In this document: positions 8,921 to 19,737 of the stretch, piece by piece
Layout of the letters: each line of letters starts with the position of its first letter
How positions within the stretch are numbered: position 1 is the first letter of the stretch
Assembly (NCBI GenBank): GCA_913776825.1
Contig: CAJYPV010000015.1
Coordinates: forward strand, 124,001 to 188,000
DNA from: Burkholderiaceae bacterium
GTDB taxonomy: Bacteria > Pseudomonadota > Gammaproteobacteria > Burkholderiales > Burkholderiaceae_C
DNA length: 64,000 nucleotides
Direction: 5' to 3'
Notes under the pieces: model-generated
Told to the model about the DNA's origin: nothing
The model's database searches: none
Seen by the model: the letters and a program-made list of their open reading frames with translations, nothing else
Made by a program: the position numbers and the translations under genes

Positions 8921-11881
8921 TTACAGCGTGCGCGCGACCTCCTTGATTTCGAAGACTTCCAGTTGGTCGCCTTCCTTGATGTCGTTGTAGTTCTTCAGCT
9001 TGATACCGCACTCGAAGCCTTCGCGGACTTCCTTGACGTCGTCCTTCAGGCGCTTGAGCGACTCGATCTCGCCGGTGTAGACCACCACGTTCTCGCGCAG
9101 CAGGCGGAAACGTGCATTGCGGGTGACATGGCCGCTGGTGATCATGCAACCTGCGACGGTGCCGATCTTCGAAGCCACGAACACGGTGCGGATCTCGGCC
9201 ATGCCGATGATCTCTTCACGCTGCTCGGGCGCCAGCATGCCAGCCATCGCGGCCTTCACATCATCGACAGCGTCGTAAATGATGTTGTAGTACCGCAGGT
9301 CGACATCATTGTGCTCGGCCACCTTGCGCGCGCCGGCATCGGCACGCACGTTGAAGCCAATAACCACCGCCTTGGAGGCGATCGCCAGGTTGATGTCGGA
9401 CTCGCTGATGCCGCCGACTGCGGCGTGCACGATCTGCACCTTGACCTCGTCGGTCGACAGCTTGAGCAGCGAGGCAGCCAGCGCTTCCTGCGAACCCTGC
9501 ACGTCGGCCTTGATGATGAGCGGCAGCGTCTGGACATCGCCGGCAGCCATGTCGGAGAACATGTTCTCCAGCTTGGCGGCCTGCTGACGGGCCAGCTTGA
9601 CGTCACGGTACTTGCCGGCGCGGAAGGTGGCGATTTCACGGGCGCGGCGTTCATCGCTCAGCACCATGAATTCATCACCGGCCTGCGGCACCTCGGTCAG
9701 ACCCTGGATTTCCACCGGGATCGACGGGCCGGCTTCGGTGGCAGGCTTGCCATCCTCGTCCAGCATGGCGCGAACGCGACCATAGGTCGAGCCGGCCAGC
9801 ACCACATCGCCGCGCTTGAGCGTACCGGTCTGCACCAGCACCGTCGCGACCGGGCCACGGCCCTTGTCCAGCTTGGCTTCGATCACCAGACCCTTGGCCA
9901 GCGAATCCTTCGCGGCCTTCAGTTCCAGCACTTCGGCCTGCAGCAGCACTTGCTCGAGCAGGTCGTCGATGCCCTGACCGGTCTTGGCGGACACCGGCAC
10001 GAACGGAGAATCGCCGCCGAATTCTTCGGGGACGACCTGTTCGGCCACCAGCTCGCTCTTGACGCGCTCCGGATTCGCATCCGGCTTGTCGATCTTGTTC
10101 ATCGCGACCACGATCGGCACACCCGCCGCCTTGGCGTGGTGGATGGCTTCCTTGGTCTGCGGCATCACGCCGTCATCGGCCGCCACCACCAGGATGACGA
10201 TGTCCGTGGCCTTGGCACCGCGGGCTCGCATGGCCGTGAAGGCCTCGTGACCCGGGGTGTCGAGGAACGTGATCATGCCGCGCGGCGTATCGACGTGGTA
10301 AGCGCCGATGTGCTGCGTGATGCCACCCGCTTCGCCAGCGGCCACACGGGCGCGGCGCACGCTGTCCAGCAGCGAGGTCTTGCCGTGGTCGACGTGACCC
10401 ATCACGGTCACGACCGGTGCGCGCGGCAGCAGTTCGTGCTCGGACTCGGCGACGCCCTCTTCTTCCAGGAAGGCGTCCGGATCATCCAGCTTGGCGGCGA
10501 GCGCCTTGTGGCCCATTTCCTCGACCACGATCATGGCCGTTTCCTGGTCCAGCTGCTGGTTGATGGTGACCATCTGACCCAGCTTCATCAATTGCTTGAT
10601 GACCTCAGACGCCTTCACCGACATCTTGTGCGCCAGATCGGCGACCGAGATGGTTTCGGGAATATGGACTTCCTGGATCACCGGTTCGGTCGGCGCCACG
10701 AAGTTGGACGTCGAGGCACCACGCTCGCTGCCGCGATCGCCACGGCGACCGGCCGGGCCACGGCCCGGAGCACGCCAGCCCGATGCGGGCGGACGGGCGC
10801 CAGCCGGCGCATCGGTACGGCCCTTGACCGCGCCGCGCTTCTTGGCGTCATCAGCCCAGCTCGACGACAGCTTCTCGGACTTGACCGACTTCTTGTCGCC
10901 CGGCTTGGCACCCGCGCCAGCGGTCGCCGTGGTGGCGCCCGGAGCGCCGGTGACCGGCTTCTTGTGGATGGTGCCCTTGATGCCAGCAGCCGCAGCGGCT
11001 TCCGGCTTGGGTTCTTCCTTCTTCGCGACCAGCACCTTCTTGGGTGCATTCATCATCGCGCGGATCGCCGCGGCTTCGGCTTCGGCGGCCTTGCGGCGAC
11101 GCTCGAGCTCGGCCTGGCGGGCCTTTTCATCGGCGCCGACATCGGCGGCCTTGATCACGCGCAGCACCGGCTTGGCCGGTTCAACCGGAGCGGGTGCGGG
11201 CGTGGCGGCCACAGGGGCCTCGGCGGGCTTTTCAGCCACTTTCTCTGACACTTTTTCAGCGGCCTTTTCAGGTTCTTTCGGGGTGTTCTGCGCCTTGGAC
11301 TTGGCTTCGGCAGCCTTGCGGGCCTCAGCTTCGGCAGCCGCCTTGGCAGCAGCTTCCGCTGCCGCCTTGGCTTCGGCCTCGCGGGCCAGACGCTCTTCCT
11401 CGCGACGCTTCTCTTCGGCTTCGCGGGCGGCGCGCTCGGCGTCTTCGCGTTCGCGCATCTTGCGGGCGAGTTCTTCTTCCTGCTGACGCAGGGCCTCGGC
11501 TTGCGCCTGGGCTTCTTCCTCGCGACGCTTCAGATCGGCTTCTTCAGCCGCCGCGGCTGCGGCTTCGTCGAGGTTGTCGTCACGCTTGACGAACACGCGC
11601 TTCTTGCGCACTTCAACCTGGATCGTGCGGGCCTTGCCGGAGGCATCGGCCTGCTTGATCTCGCTGGTGGACTTGCGTGTCAGGGTGATCTTCTTGCGTT
11701 CTGCGCCGCCAGTCGTTCCATGCGCATGGCGCAGGTGTTCCAGCAAGCGTTCCTTGTCGCTCTCATTGAGCGAATCGTCGGCGGACGCCTTGTTCACGCC
11801 CGCGGCTTGAAGCTGCTCCAGCAGCGTACTCGCAGGCCTGTTCAGCTCGGCGGCGAGCTGGGCGACAGTGGTCACGGCCAT
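8921..11881 (-). CDS. infB: Translation initiation factor IF-2
   Basis: GTPase of 986 residues that brings initiator fMet-tRNA to the 30S subunit. The N-terminal ~400 residues hold the small IF2-N domain and a long, highly charged Ala/Glu/Lys-rich region that looks coiled-coil or disordered. A second IF2-N domain follows near residues 400-455. The G domain starts with the P-loop at 495-502 (GHVDHGKT), then DTPGHEAF and NKIDKP, and domains II-IV close the protein. Length is typical of betaproteobacterial IF-2. It is preceded by nusA with a 53-base gap. Confidence 0.98.
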   Translation of the reverse strand: MAVTTVAQLAAELNRPASTLLEQLQAAGVNKASADDSLNESDKERLLEHLRHAHGTTGGAERKKITLTRKSTSEIKQADASGKARTIQVEVRKKRVFVKRDDNLDEAAAAAAEEADLKRREEEAQAQAEALRQQEEELARKMREREDAERAAREAEEKRREEERLAREAEAKAAAEAAAKAAAEAEARKAAEAKSKAQNTPKEPEKAAEKVSEKVAEKPAEAPVAATPAPAPVEPAKPVLRVIKAADVGADEKARQAELERRRKAAEAEAAAIRAMMNAPKKVLVAKKEEPKPEAAAAAGIKGTIHKKPVTGAPGATTATAGAGAKPGDKKSVKSEKLSSSWADDAKKRGAVKGRTDAPAGARPPASGWRAPGRGPAGRRGDRGSERGASTSNFVAPTEPVIQEVHIPETISVADLAHKMSVKASEVIKQLMKLGQMVTINQQLDQETAMIVVEEMGHKALAAKLDDPDAFLEEEGVAESEHELLPRAPVVTVMGHVDHGKTSLLDSVRRARVAAGEAGGITQHIGAYHVDTPRGMITFLDTPGHEAFTAMRARGAKATDIVILVVAADDGVMPQTKEAIHHAKAAGVPIVVAMNKIDKPDANPERVKSELVAEQVVPEEFGGDSPFVPVSAKTGQGIDDLLEQVLLQAEVLELKAAKDSLAKGLVIEAKLDKGRGPVATVLVQTGTLKRGDVVLAGSTYGRVRAMLDEDGKPATEAGPSIPVEIQGLTEVPQAGDEFMVLSDERRAREIATFRAGKYRDVKLARQQAAKLENMFSDMAAGDVQTLPLIIKADVQGSQEALAASLLKLSTDEVKVQIVHAAVGGISESDINLAIASKAVVIGFNVRADAGARKVAEHNDVDLRYYNIIYDAVDDVKAAMAGMLAPEQREEIIGMAEIRTVFVASKIGTVAGCMITSGHVTRNARFRLLRENVVVYTGEIESLKRLKDDVKEVREGFECGIKLKNYNDIKEGDQLEVFEIKEVARTL

Positions 11882-11934
11882 TGTGGGAATCCTTTAATCT
11901 TGTGTGGGCGGAGCGGACTGGTGTGCGCAGCGGG

Positions 11935-13413
11935 TTATGCGTTGAACCAGTGCTCGCGCGCCTTCATGATCAAAGCGCGTGCCTCTGCCTCGTCCAGGGC
12001 GGAAATATCGACCAGCTCGTCCACGGCCAGATCGGCCAGGTCGTCGCGGGTGTGAATGTCGCCCGCGGCCAGCTTGGCCAGCAGCTCGGGCGTGATGCCT
12101 TCCAGATCGCGCAGGTCCTGCGAGACTTCCTCGACCTTTTCCTCGCGAGCGATTTCCATCGTCAGCAGCGCATCCTTGGCACGGGTGCGCAGCTCGTTGA
12201 CGGTTTCCTCGTCGAAGGCTTCGATCTCGAGCATCTCCTGCATCGGGACATAGGCGACTTCTTCCAGGCTCGCAAAGCCTTCGGCGATCAGGATGTCGGC
12301 GACTTCCTCGTCCACATCCAGCTTCTCGACGAACAGCTTGCGCACCGAATCGGATTCCTCGGCCTGCTTGGCGGCGGATTCCTCGGCGGTCATGATGTTG
12401 ATCTTCCAGCCGGTCAGCTCGGAGGCCAGACGCACGTTCTGACCGCCACGACCGATGGCGATGGCGAGGTTTTCCTCATCCACCACCACATCCATCGCGT
12501 GGCGCTCTTCGTCGACCACGATGGACTGCACATTGGCGGGCGCCAGCGCGCCGATCACGAACTGGGCCGGATCTTCCGACCACAACACGATGTCCACGCG
12601 CTCGCCGGCGAGTTCGTTGGTCACGCCGTTCACACGCGAACCGCGCACACCCACGCAGGTGCCGATCGGATCCACGCGCTTGTCATGCGAAACCACTGCG
12701 ATCTTGGCGCGGCTGCCCGCGTCACGGGCGCAGCTCTTGATCTCGAGCAGGCCCTGCTCGATCTCAGGCACTTCCTGCGCGAACAGTTCCTTCATGAACT
12801 CGCCCGAAGAGCGCGACAGCATGATCTGCGGACCGCGCTGGGTCGGATCCACGCCCAGGATCACCGCACGCACGCGGTCGCCGGTGCGCAGGTTTTCCTT
12901 TGGGATCATTTCATTGCGCTTGAGGCGACCCTCCACGCGGCCGGACTCGGCAATGATGTCGCCCTTGTCCAGACGCTTGACCGTGCCCACGAAGATGCGT
13001 TCGCCGCGCGACATGAAGTCGTTGAGCAGTTGCTCGCGCTCGGCATCACGGATCTTCTGCAGGATCACCTGCTTGGCGGCCTGAGCGCCGATCCGGCCGA
13101 TCGGCACGGATTCCACGCCTTCTTCGATGTGGTCATCCACCTCGATGTCGGCGATTTGTTCCTGCGCTTCGAACAGCAGGATTTCGGCGTCGGCGTTCTG
13201 CAGACCGGCCTCGTTGGGCACGACGTGCCAGCGGCGGAAGGTCTCGTACTCGCCGGTGTCGCGGTCAATGGCCACACGGATGTCGACCTCGCCGCCATAC
13301 AACTTCTTGGTGGCCGAAGCCAGCGCCGCTTCCACGGCGCCAAACACCACATCGCGCTCCACGCTCTTTTCGCGCGAGATGGCATCCACCAGCATCAACA
13401 GTTCGCGGTTCAT
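11935..13413 (-). CDS. nusA: Transcription termination/antitermination factor NusA
   Basis: RNA polymerase-binding elongation factor of 492 residues. Recognisable parts are the N-terminal polymerase-binding domain, the S1 domain ([20 protein letters not shown]), two KH domains ([17 protein letters not shown] and [17 protein letters not shown]) and a C-terminal pair of acidic repeats. The two C-terminal repeats are the proteobacterial arrangement. Its start overlaps the rimP stop by four bases (13410-13413), indicating coupling. Confidence 0.97.
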   Translation of the reverse strand: MNRELLMLVDAISREKSVERDVVFGAVEAALASATKKLYGGEVDIRVAIDRDTGEYETFRRWHVVPNEAGLQNADAEILLFEAQEQIADIEVDDHIEEGVESVPIGRIGAQAAKQVILQKIRDAEREQLLNDFMSRGERIFVGTVKRLDKGDIIAESGRVEGRLKRNEMIPKENLRTGDRVRAVILGVDPTQRGPQIMLSRSSGEFMKELFAQEVPEIEQGLLEIKSCARDAGSRAKIAVVSHDKRVDPIGTCVGVRGSRVNGVTNELAGERVDIVLWSEDPAQFVIGALAPANVQSIVVDEERHAMDVVVDEENLAIAIGRGGQNVRLASELTGWKINIMTAEESAAKQAEESDSVRKLFVEKLDVDEEVADILIAEGFASLEEVAYVPMQEMLEIEAFDEETVNELRTRAKDALLTMEIAREEKVEEVSQDLRDLEGITPELLAKLAAGDIHTRDDLADLAVDELVDISALDEAEARALIMKAREHWFNA

Positions 13414-14081
13414 TGATCGAGACCTCCGTCAACCTTGTCATCTGTCTGCCGGGACTTGGCATTGCTCTTTTTCTTCGATGCCTTCGGGGCTTTCGAAGCC
13501 TGGGGCGCCAAGCCCGTGTTTTTTTCATCGGCCGGGCTCTTGCCCGCGCCGTTCTGCCCGCCCGCCTTCGACGTGCGGCCCTTGAAAGTGATGGCCGGGA
13601 CCAGCTTGGCCGAGCGCAGCTCGTCCAGCGTGAAGTCCAGGGCCTGTTCGACCTTGCCGTCGGTGAAGATCAAGCGCCAGGCGGTGCTGTCCACTAGCGC
13701 GTCGGGCGCCACGCCCTCGCCGGCTTCCAGCACGCCACGGTACTTCTTGCGGCCTTGGAAGGCTTCACGCAGGGTGATCTCAACTTCCTGACCGCGAAAG
13801 CGCGCGTAATCAGCAGCTTTATTCAGCGGGCGATCCATGCCGGGCGTGGAAATCTCCAGGCGCTCGTAATCGCAGTTTTCAACTTCGAGGACGTATTGAA
13901 GCTGGCGCGTCACGCGTTCGCAGTCTTCAACATTCACCGGCTGCTCGGGCTCCTGGCCATTGACGAGCGGCTTGTCGATGAACACGCGCAGCAAACCGCC
14001 GGCGCTGCGTTCGCAGCCCACCAGGTCGTAACCCAGCCCGGTCACGGTCTTCTCAACGACGGCTTGCCAACTCAAATTCAT
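13410..14081 (-). CDS. rimP: Ribosome maturation factor RimP with a basic C-terminal tail
   Basis: Assists 30S assembly. The N-terminal two thirds match RimP ([43 protein letters not shown]). At 223 residues it is longer than the common 150-200. The extra is a Lys/Ser/Gln-rich, probably disordered tail of about 55 residues after residue 167. It is the first gene of the operon and is translationally coupled to nusA through an ATGA overlap. Confidence 0.95.
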   Translation of the reverse strand: MNLSWQAVVEKTVTGLGYDLVGCERSAGGLLRVFIDKPLVNGQEPEQPVNVEDCERVTRQLQYVLEVENCDYERLEISTPGMDRPLNKAADYARFRGQEVEITLREAFQGRKKYRGVLEAGEGVAPDALVDSTAWRLIFTDGKVEQALDFTLDELRSAKLVPAITFKGRTSKAGGQNGAGKSPADEKNTGLAPQASKAPKASKKKSNAKSRQTDDKVDGGLDQ

Positions 14082-14356
14082 CGACGACGGGATCTATCTA
14101 TCCTGTATGTTTGTGCGCGCAGCATTCAAATTCACTGAGGTATGACCCCAATGCAGTGACATCCGGCGCACTTCAAGTCACTTGCGGCAAAGACAAGCAA
14201 AAAAAATGGGCTGGATGAATCCGCCCACCGTTCACTTTCTCAGCGAAGCCGCAAGTGTACTATGCAAACACCATGCGGACAAGGCACCGGTGTTCGGCGC
14301 AGACACGCGTGCGAGAATCCCGGCCTTCCCTGAATCCACGAATACCAGGAGCAGAC
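14082..14356. promoter_or_regulatory. Divergent promoter region between rimP and fabI
   Basis: A 275-base spacer between two divergent genes must carry the promoters of the rimP operon and of fabI. It is visibly richer in A/T than its surroundings. A possible -10 for fabI is TACTAT at 14258-14263, but the -35 match is weak. I see no RNA gene in it. Confidence 0.5.
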
Positions 14357-15139
14357 ATGGGTTTTCTCGCCGGCAAGCGACTGCTGATCACGGGCGTACT
14401 GTCCAACCGTTCCATTGCCTATGGCATTGCCAAGGCCTGCCACCGTGAGGGCGCCGAGCTGGCCTTCAGCTATGTGGGCGAGCGCTTCAAGGATCGAATC
14501 ACCGAGTTTGCCGCTGAATTCGGCTCCAAGCTGGTATTTGACTGCGACGTCGGCGATGACGCCCAGATCGAGCGCCTGTTCGCCGATCTCGGCACCCATT
14601 GGCCGGAGTTCGATGGTTTCGTGCATTCCATCGGTTTCGCCCCGCGCGAAGCCATTGCAGGTGATTTCCTGGAAGGCATGACGCGCGAAAATTATCGTAT
14701 CGCGCACGATATTTCCGCCTACAGCTTCCCGGCCATGGCCAAGGCCGCCCAGTCGCGGCTGCGTCCCGGCGCCGCCTTGCTGACCCTGTCCTATCTGGGT
14801 GCCGAGCGCTATGTGCCGAACTACAACACCATGGGCCTGGCCAAGGCCTCGCTCGAAGCGAGCGTGCGGTATCTGGCCTACAACCTGGGCACCAAGGGCG
14901 TGCGAGTGAACGGCATCTCGGCCGGCCCGATCAAGACGCTGGCGGCCGCCGGCATCAAGGACTTCGGCAAGCTGCTCGGCCAGTTTGCCGACAGCGCCGC
15001 CATCAAGCGCAACGTGACGATCGAAGACGTCGGCAACACCGCCGCCTTCCTGCTGTCAGACCTGTCGGGCGGCATCAGCTCGGAAATCATCTATGTCGAC
15101 GGCGGCTTCAGCCACGGCGCGATGACCACCAGCGAGTAA
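14357..15139 (+). CDS. fabI: Enoyl-[acyl-carrier-protein] reductase (NADH) FabI
   Basis: Reduces the enoyl-ACP double bond in the last step of each fatty acid elongation cycle. The 260-residue protein shows the modified Rossmann start ([18 protein letters not shown]) and the active-site pair Tyr156 and Lys163 in the Y-x6-K motif of FabI. These are the same positions as in the E. coli enzyme. The ATG at 14357 follows an AGGAGC ribosome binding site. FabI is the triclosan target; no FabV or FabK is seen here. Confidence 0.97.
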   Translation: MGFLAGKRLLITGVLSNRSIAYGIAKACHREGAELAFSYVGERFKDRITEFAAEFGSKLVFDCDVGDDAQIERLFADLGTHWPEFDGFVHSIGFAPREAIAGDFLEGMTRENYRIAHDISAYSFPAMAKAAQSRLRPGAALLTLSYLGAERYVPNYNTMGLAKASLEASVRYLAYNLGTKGVRVNGISAGPIKTLAAAGIKDFGKLLGQFADSAAIKRNVTIEDVGNTAAFLLSDLSGGISSEIIYVDGGFSHGAMTTSE

Positions 15140-15199
15140 GCCGCCACCGGGCCGATCCGCTCACAGCGGTCGGCCGCGGCGCGCCGCACGCAGCGCATA

Positions 15200-15229
15200 A
15201 AAAATGGGAGCCAACGGGCTCCCATTTTT
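15200..15229. terminator. Bidirectional terminator between fabI and the decarboxylase gene
   Basis: A 13-bp stem (AAAAATGGGAGCC / GGCTCCCATTTTT) with an AACG loop. A runs on one side and T runs on the other let it work for fabI on the plus strand and the convergent decarboxylase gene on the minus strand. Confidence 0.9.
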
Positions 15230-15256
15230 GTTGGCGCACATGGCGCCAAGGAACGC

Positions 15257-17527
15257 TCAGCGGTCCAGCACGCAGTCCACGTAGTAGGACGTCCGGCCAT
15301 CCGCGCCCTTCTCCGCCACCAGACCATGCACGTCGGTGGCGAAGCCCGGGAACTTCGCGTTGAAGTCGCGGGTGAACTTCAGGTAATCGACGATGCGCTT
15401 GTTGAAGCGCTCACCCGGAATCACCAGCGGAATGCCGGGTGGGTAAGGCGTCAGCAGCGCCGTCGTGACCCGGCCTTCCAGCTCGTCGATCACCACCCGT
15501 TCGGTGCGGCGCTGCGCAATGTGCGCATAGGCATCGCTGGGCTTCATCGCCGGCTCGAGGTCGGACAGATACACCTCCGTCGTCAGGCGCGCGATGTCGC
15601 CCGAGGCATAGGCCTCATGCACGCTCTGACAGAGATCACGCAGCCCCATGCGCTCGTAGCGCGGGAAGGCGGCGACGAAGTCCGGCAGGATGCGCCAGAT
15701 CGGCGCATTGCGGTCGTAGTCGTCCTTGAATTGCTGCAGCGCGGTCAGCAGCGTGTTCCAGCGGCCCTTGGTGATGCCGATGGTGAACATGATGAAGAAC
15801 GAGTACAGCCCCGTCTTCTCCACCACCACGCCGTGTTCGGCCAGGAACTTGGTGACGATGCTCGCCGGGATGCCGGACTTGGCGAACTTGCCGCTCATGT
15901 CCAGGCCCGGGGTGATGATGGTCGACTTGATCGGGTCCAGCATGTTGAAGCCGGATTCGATCGGGCCGAAGCCGTGCCACTTCTCGTTGGCCTTCAGCAT
16001 CCAGTCGCTGGGCTTGCCGATGCCGTCGGTGGCCAGCTTGTCCGGGCCCCAGACCTTGAACCACCAGTCCTTGCCGTAGTCCTTCTCCACCTTGCGCAGG
16101 GCGCGGCGGAAATCCAGCGCTTCGGAGATCGACTCCTCCACCAGCGCGGTGCCGCCGGGTGGCTCCATCATGGCCGCGGCGACGTCGCAGCTGGCGATGA
16201 TCGAGTATTGCGGGCTGGTCGAGGTGTGCATCAGGTACGCCTCGTTGAACAGGTGCTTGTCCAGCTTGACGTTCTGCGAGTCCTGCACCAGCACCTGCGA
16301 CGCCTGCGAAATGCCCGCCAGCAGCTTGTGGGTCGACTGCGTCGCATACACCATCGCCGTCTTCGGACGAGGACGATGCTTGCCCATCGCGTGATACGAG
16401 CCGTAGAAATTGTGGAACGCCGCATGCGGCAGCCACGCTTCATCGAAATGCAGCGTGTCGATCCAGCCGTCCAGCTTGGCCTTGATGGTCTCGGTGTTGT
16501 AGAGCACGCCGTCGTAGGTGCTCTGGGTCAGCGTCATGATGCGCGGCTTGACCGTCTTCGGATTCACGCCCTTGAGCAGCGGATTCTTCGCGACCTTCTT
16601 GCGGATGGTCTCGGCGGAGAACTCGCTCTCGGGGATGGGGCCGATGATGCCGTAATGGTTGCGCGTCGGCGTCATGAAGACCGGCACCGCGCCGGTCATG
16701 ATGATGCTGTGCAGGATGCTCTTGTGGCAGTTGCGATCCACCACCACCACATCACCGGGCGCCACCGTGTGGTGCCACACCATCTTGTTGGAGGTGGACG
16801 TGCCGTTGGTGACGAAGAAGCAGTGATCCGCATTGAAGATGCGCGCCGCGTTCTTCTCGCTCTCGGCGACCGGACCGGTGTGATCCAGCAACTGGCCGAG
16901 TTCTTCCACCGCATTGCAGACATCCGCCCGCAGCATGTTCTCGCCGAAGAACTGGTGGAACATCTGGCCGACCGGGCTCTTCAGGAACGCCACGCCGCCG
17001 GAATGTCCCGGGCAATGCCAGGAGTACGAGCCGTCCTGCGCATAGTCCATCAGCGCCTTGAAGAACGGCGGCGCCAGGCCATCGAGGTAGCTCTTCGCCT
17101 CGCGGATGATGTGACGCGCCACGAACTCGGGCGTGTCCTCGAACATGTGGATGAAGCCATGCAGCTCGCGCAGCACATCATTGGGCAGATGCTGCGAGGT
17201 GCGGGTCTCGCCGTACACATAGATCGGGATGTCCGCATTCTTGAAGCGGATCTCCTGAATGAACTTGCGCAGGTTCAGGACCGCCGGATCCAGCTCGATG
17301 CCGTCGGTGGTGGAGAACTCTTCATCGTCGATCGACAGGATGAAGGCGCTGGCGCGGCTCTGCTGTTGCGCGAACTGACTCAGATCGCCGTAACTGGTGA
17401 CGCCCAGCACCTCGAAGCCTTCCTTCTGGATGGCGTCGGCCAAGGCGCGGATGCCCAAACCCGAGGTGTTCTCGGAGCGATAGTCCTCGTCGATGATGAC
17501 GATGGGAAAGCGAAAGCGCGGCGTCAT
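15257..17527 (-). CDS. Orn/Lys/Arg decarboxylase family (PLP, fold type I), probable arginine decarboxylase
   Basis: PLP-dependent decarboxylase of basic amino acids, 756 residues, cytoplasmic. It has the three-part layout of the family: an N-terminal wing domain resembling a receiver fold (residues 1-140), the PLP core and the C-terminal domain. The PLP lysine is Lys401 in ATQSTHKLLAG, and the cofactor-binding DEAW is at 362-365. Such enzymes make agmatine, cadaverine or putrescine for polyamine synthesis or acid resistance. No antiporter gene is adjacent, which favours biosynthesis over an acid-resistance pair. Exact substrate is not decidable from sequence. Confidence 0.9.
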   Translation of the reverse strand: MTPRFRFPIVIIDEDYRSENTSGLGIRALADAIQKEGFEVLGVTSYGDLSQFAQQQSRASAFILSIDDEEFSTTDGIELDPAVLNLRKFIQEIRFKNADIPIYVYGETRTSQHLPNDVLRELHGFIHMFEDTPEFVARHIIREAKSYLDGLAPPFFKALMDYAQDGSYSWHCPGHSGGVAFLKSPVGQMFHQFFGENMLRADVCNAVEELGQLLDHTGPVAESEKNAARIFNADHCFFVTNGTSTSNKMVWHHTVAPGDVVVVDRNCHKSILHSIIMTGAVPVFMTPTRNHYGIIGPIPESEFSAETIRKKVAKNPLLKGVNPKTVKPRIMTLTQSTYDGVLYNTETIKAKLDGWIDTLHFDEAWLPHAAFHNFYGSYHAMGKHRPRPKTAMVYATQSTHKLLAGISQASQVLVQDSQNVKLDKHLFNEAYLMHTSTSPQYSIIASCDVAAAMMEPPGGTALVEESISEALDFRRALRKVEKDYGKDWWFKVWGPDKLATDGIGKPSDWMLKANEKWHGFGPIESGFNMLDPIKSTIITPGLDMSGKFAKSGIPASIVTKFLAEHGVVVEKTGLYSFFIMFTIGITKGRWNTLLTALQQFKDDYDRNAPIWRILPDFVAAFPRYERMGLRDLCQSVHEAYASGDIARLTTEVYLSDLEPAMKPSDAYAHIAQRRTERVVIDELEGRVTTALLTPYPPGIPLVIPGERFNKRIVDYLKFTRDFNAKFPGFATDVHGLVAEKGADGRTSYYVDCVLDR

Positions 17528-17801
17528 GGGGCCTCCGGGTCGGGGCGGGGTCGGTTACGAAAGGCGCGAAGTGTAGGGCCAAGGCCGCGTCACGCAAGTG
17601 TCCATGGGGGCTTATCTCGCAACACCCCGCACAAACGTCGCGCAAAGCGGACGCCCTCCCCCGCCAAGCCCCTCGGCAGCGGGGTTGCGACGGGTCCATC
17701 ACACCAAGGTAGGAGGCCCGGGACCGGTGCGACCCGCGCCCCTGCCCGTACACTCGATTGACACTGACAAGCGCCCCAAGGCGCCACCATTGGAGGATGA
17801 A

Positions 17802-18233
17802 ATGAACTGGAGCCTGGCCACCTGGTGGTGGGTCATCTGCGGCGGCCTGATCGCGATGGAGCTCGCGAGCGGCGCGACCTTCTATCTGCTGATGCTGGCA
17901 CTCGGTGCGGCGGCTGCGGCGCTGGCCGCGCATCTCGGGCTGGCCTTCAGCGTGCAGATGGTGCTGGCCGCCATCGTCGGCGGCGCGGCAGTGGCGGGCT
18001 GGCATCGACGCCAGCAGCGCCATCCGCGCCTGCCCGCTCAGCAGAATCCGAATGTGAATCTGGACATCGGCCAGAGCCTGGAAGTCCGCCACTGGCGCGG
18101 CGACGGCACGGCGGAAGTCCATTACCGCGGCGCCGCCTGGCAGGCGCGCTTCATCGGTCACGGGACACCGCAGGGCGGGCGACATGTGATCAAGGCGGTC
18201 GAAGGCAGCTGCCTGCTGCTGGAACCGGCCTGA
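17802..18233 (+). CDS. NfeD family membrane protein
   Basis: Short NfeD-like protein of 143 residues. Two or three N-terminal membrane helices (to about residue 65) are followed by a C-terminal OB-fold domain starting near NVNLDIGQSLEV. NfeD proteins partner with SPFH/stomatin proteins in membrane microdomains, and the next gene is exactly such a protein. The ATG at 17802 has a GGAGGA ribosome binding site. A -10-like TACACT lies at 17749-17754, about 47 bases upstream. Confidence 0.88.
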   Translation: MNWSLATWWWVICGGLIAMELASGATFYLLMLALGAAAAALAAHLGLAFSVQMVLAAIVGGAAVAGWHRRQQRHPRLPAQQNPNVNLDIGQSLEVRHWRGDGTAEVHYRGAAWQARFIGHGTPQGGRHVIKAVEGSCLLLEPA

Positions 18234-18284
18234 GCGCTGGCTCGCGCTCTTTTGCACACAACAATTTCACGAGGGAAATCATTC

Positions 18285-19211
18285 ATGGAAATCATTGCAC
18301 TGGTTCTGCTGGTCGTCGCGGTTGTCTTCATCATCCAGTCGGTCAAGGTCGTCCCCCAGCAAAACGCCTGGGTGGTGGAACGTCTTGGCAAATACCACGC
18401 CACCCTCACGCCGGGTCTGAACATCCTGGTGCCGTTCGTCGATCGGCTGGCCTACAAGCATTCGCTCAAGGAAATCCCGCTGGATGTGCCCAGCCAGGTT
18501 TGCATCACGCGTGACAACACGCAGCTGACCGTCGACGGCATCCTCTATTTCCAGGTGACCGACGCGATGCGCGCGAGCTACGGCTCCAGCAACTACATCG
18601 TCGCGATCACCCAACTGGCGCAAACGACGCTGCGCTCGGTCATCGGCCGCATGGAGCTGGACCGCACTTTCGAGGAGCGGGATGTGATCAACAGCGCGGT
18701 GGTGCAGGCGCTGGACGAAGCCGCCTTGAACTGGGGCGTGAAGGTCCTGCGTTATGAGATCAAGGACCTGACGCCGCCCGCTGAAATCCTGCGCTCGATG
18801 CAGGCGCAGATCACTGCGGAGCGCGAAAAGCGCGCGCTGATCGCCGCATCGGAAGGCCGTCGTCAGGAGCAGATCAACATCGCGACGGGTGAGCGCGAAG
18901 CCGCGATCGCCCGCTCGGAAGGTGAGAAGCAGGCCGAGATCAACAAGGCGCAAGGTGAAGCGGCAGCAATCACCGCCGTGGCGGAAGCCAGCGCCGACGC
19001 CATCCGCAAGATCGCCGCAGCGATTCAGCAGCCGGGCGGCAACGATGCGGTGCAGTTGAAGGTGGCCGAGAAGGCGGTCGATGCCTTCGCGCAACTGGCG
19101 CAGAAGAACAACACGATGATCGTGCCTGGCAACATGAGCGAAGTGTCTGGCCTGATCGGCACGGCGATGGCCCTGATCAAGAGCGACAAGCTGGTCCAAC
19201 CGGTCCGCTGA
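18285..19211 (+). CDS. SPFH/stomatin-like (paraslipin, QmcA-type) protein
   Basis: Membrane-anchored scaffolding protein of 308 residues. One N-terminal transmembrane helix is followed by the SPFH domain (VPQQNAWVVERLGKYHATL...) and a long Ala/Glu/Arg-rich coiled coil with repeated GE(R/K)EA units at about residues 180-240. The C-terminal IVPGNMSEVSGLIGTA segment is typical of paraslipins. A GAGGGA site precedes the ATG. The NfeD-SPFH pair probably works as one complex in inner-membrane quality control. Confidence 0.93.
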   Translation: MEIIALVLLVVAVVFIIQSVKVVPQQNAWVVERLGKYHATLTPGLNILVPFVDRLAYKHSLKEIPLDVPSQVCITRDNTQLTVDGILYFQVTDAMRASYGSSNYIVAITQLAQTTLRSVIGRMELDRTFEERDVINSAVVQALDEAALNWGVKVLRYEIKDLTPPAEILRSMQAQITAEREKRALIAASEGRRQEQINIATGEREAAIARSEGEKQAEINKAQGEAAAITAVAEASADAIRKIAAAIQQPGGNDAVQLKVAEKAVDAFAQLAQKNNTMIVPGNMSEVSGLIGTAMALIKSDKLVQPVR

Positions 19212-19264
19212 AACGATTTTTGAATCATCGCCATCAACTTGTATTTGGCGCCAAAAAACTGCGC

Positions 19265-19270
19265 TATGAT
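19265..19270 (+). promoter_or_regulatory. Putative -10 element of tRNA-Ser
   Basis: TATGAT ends ten bases before the mature 5' end of the tRNA, a normal distance for a tRNA gene promoter. No good -35 is found at the ideal spacing; TTGTAT lies about 20 bases further up. Confidence 0.4.
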
Positions 19271-19280
19271 GGCGGGCTTC

Positions 19281-19371
19281 GGAGAGATGGATGAGCGGTT
19301 TAAGTCGCACGCCTGGAAAGCGTGTGTGGGTTAATAGCCCACCGAGGGTTCGAATCCCTCTCTCTCCGCCA
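19281..19371 (+). tRNA. tRNA-Ser (anticodon GGA), CCA encoded
   Basis: A 91-base class II tRNA. The acceptor stem is GGAGAGA paired with TCTCTCC, then discriminator G and encoded CCA. The anticodon loop CTGGAAA places GGA at 19315-19317. A long variable arm (GTGGGTTAATAGCCCAC region) and the T-arm GGGTTCGAATCCC follow. It decodes UCC/UCU. Confidence 0.97.
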
Positions 19372-19380
19372 AACGATGTC

Positions 19381-19408
19381 AAAGGGCCCTGAGCAATCAG
19401 GGCCCTTT
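19381..19408 (+). terminator. Rho-independent terminator of tRNA-Ser
   Basis: A perfect 12-bp stem (AAAGGGCCCTGA and its complement) with a GCAA tetraloop and a downstream T-rich run. It starts ten bases after the tRNA CCA end. Confidence 0.93.
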
Positions 19409-19737
19409 TTCTTTGTCGCTCTGCTTGTCGTCTTCTTCGTGGTTCTCTTTGTCGAGATCTTTGTCGGTCGGCGATTCCCGATCTGCCCCATCGAAGAACC
19501 TTGAAGGATCGCGCCATCCTCAGCAAACTCGCGCGACTCGCCAGTGGAACGTCGATTGCCATTCCATGGCACCCAGGCGACGGCCGCACCGTGCGGACCG
19601 CCATTCCTTCGCTGATCGCTTCAGCCCCTCGGAAGGCTGCGTCATCCGCAGCCCTCCACGCCCTCGTGGAATGCGCCGTCGCCCTGCCGCCGTCTGCCGG
19701 TGGCCCTGTCCACGCTTGTTGTTGAAGGAGACCTTGC
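19409..19737. other. Intergenic region upstream of sodC
   Basis: About 330 bases without a gene I can support. The first half is T-rich on the plus strand, continuing from the terminator. The second half should hold the sodC promoter, but I find no convincing -35/-10 pair. Confidence 0.5.

Noticed and set aside
8315..11248. A long open frame of over 900 codons opposite infB, and similar long frames opposite the decarboxylase gene (15326-17761), mrcA (27246-30035) and parC (43335-46010)
   Set aside because: They lie antisense to strongly recognised genes, and their translations are rich in His, Gln, Arg and Ala, as expected for high-GC antisense frames, with no known domain.
19281..19371. tRNA-Ser as an integration site for a mobile element
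   Set aside because: No integrase, no direct repeat of the tRNA 3' end and no change in gene content downstream; only a terminator and sodC follow.
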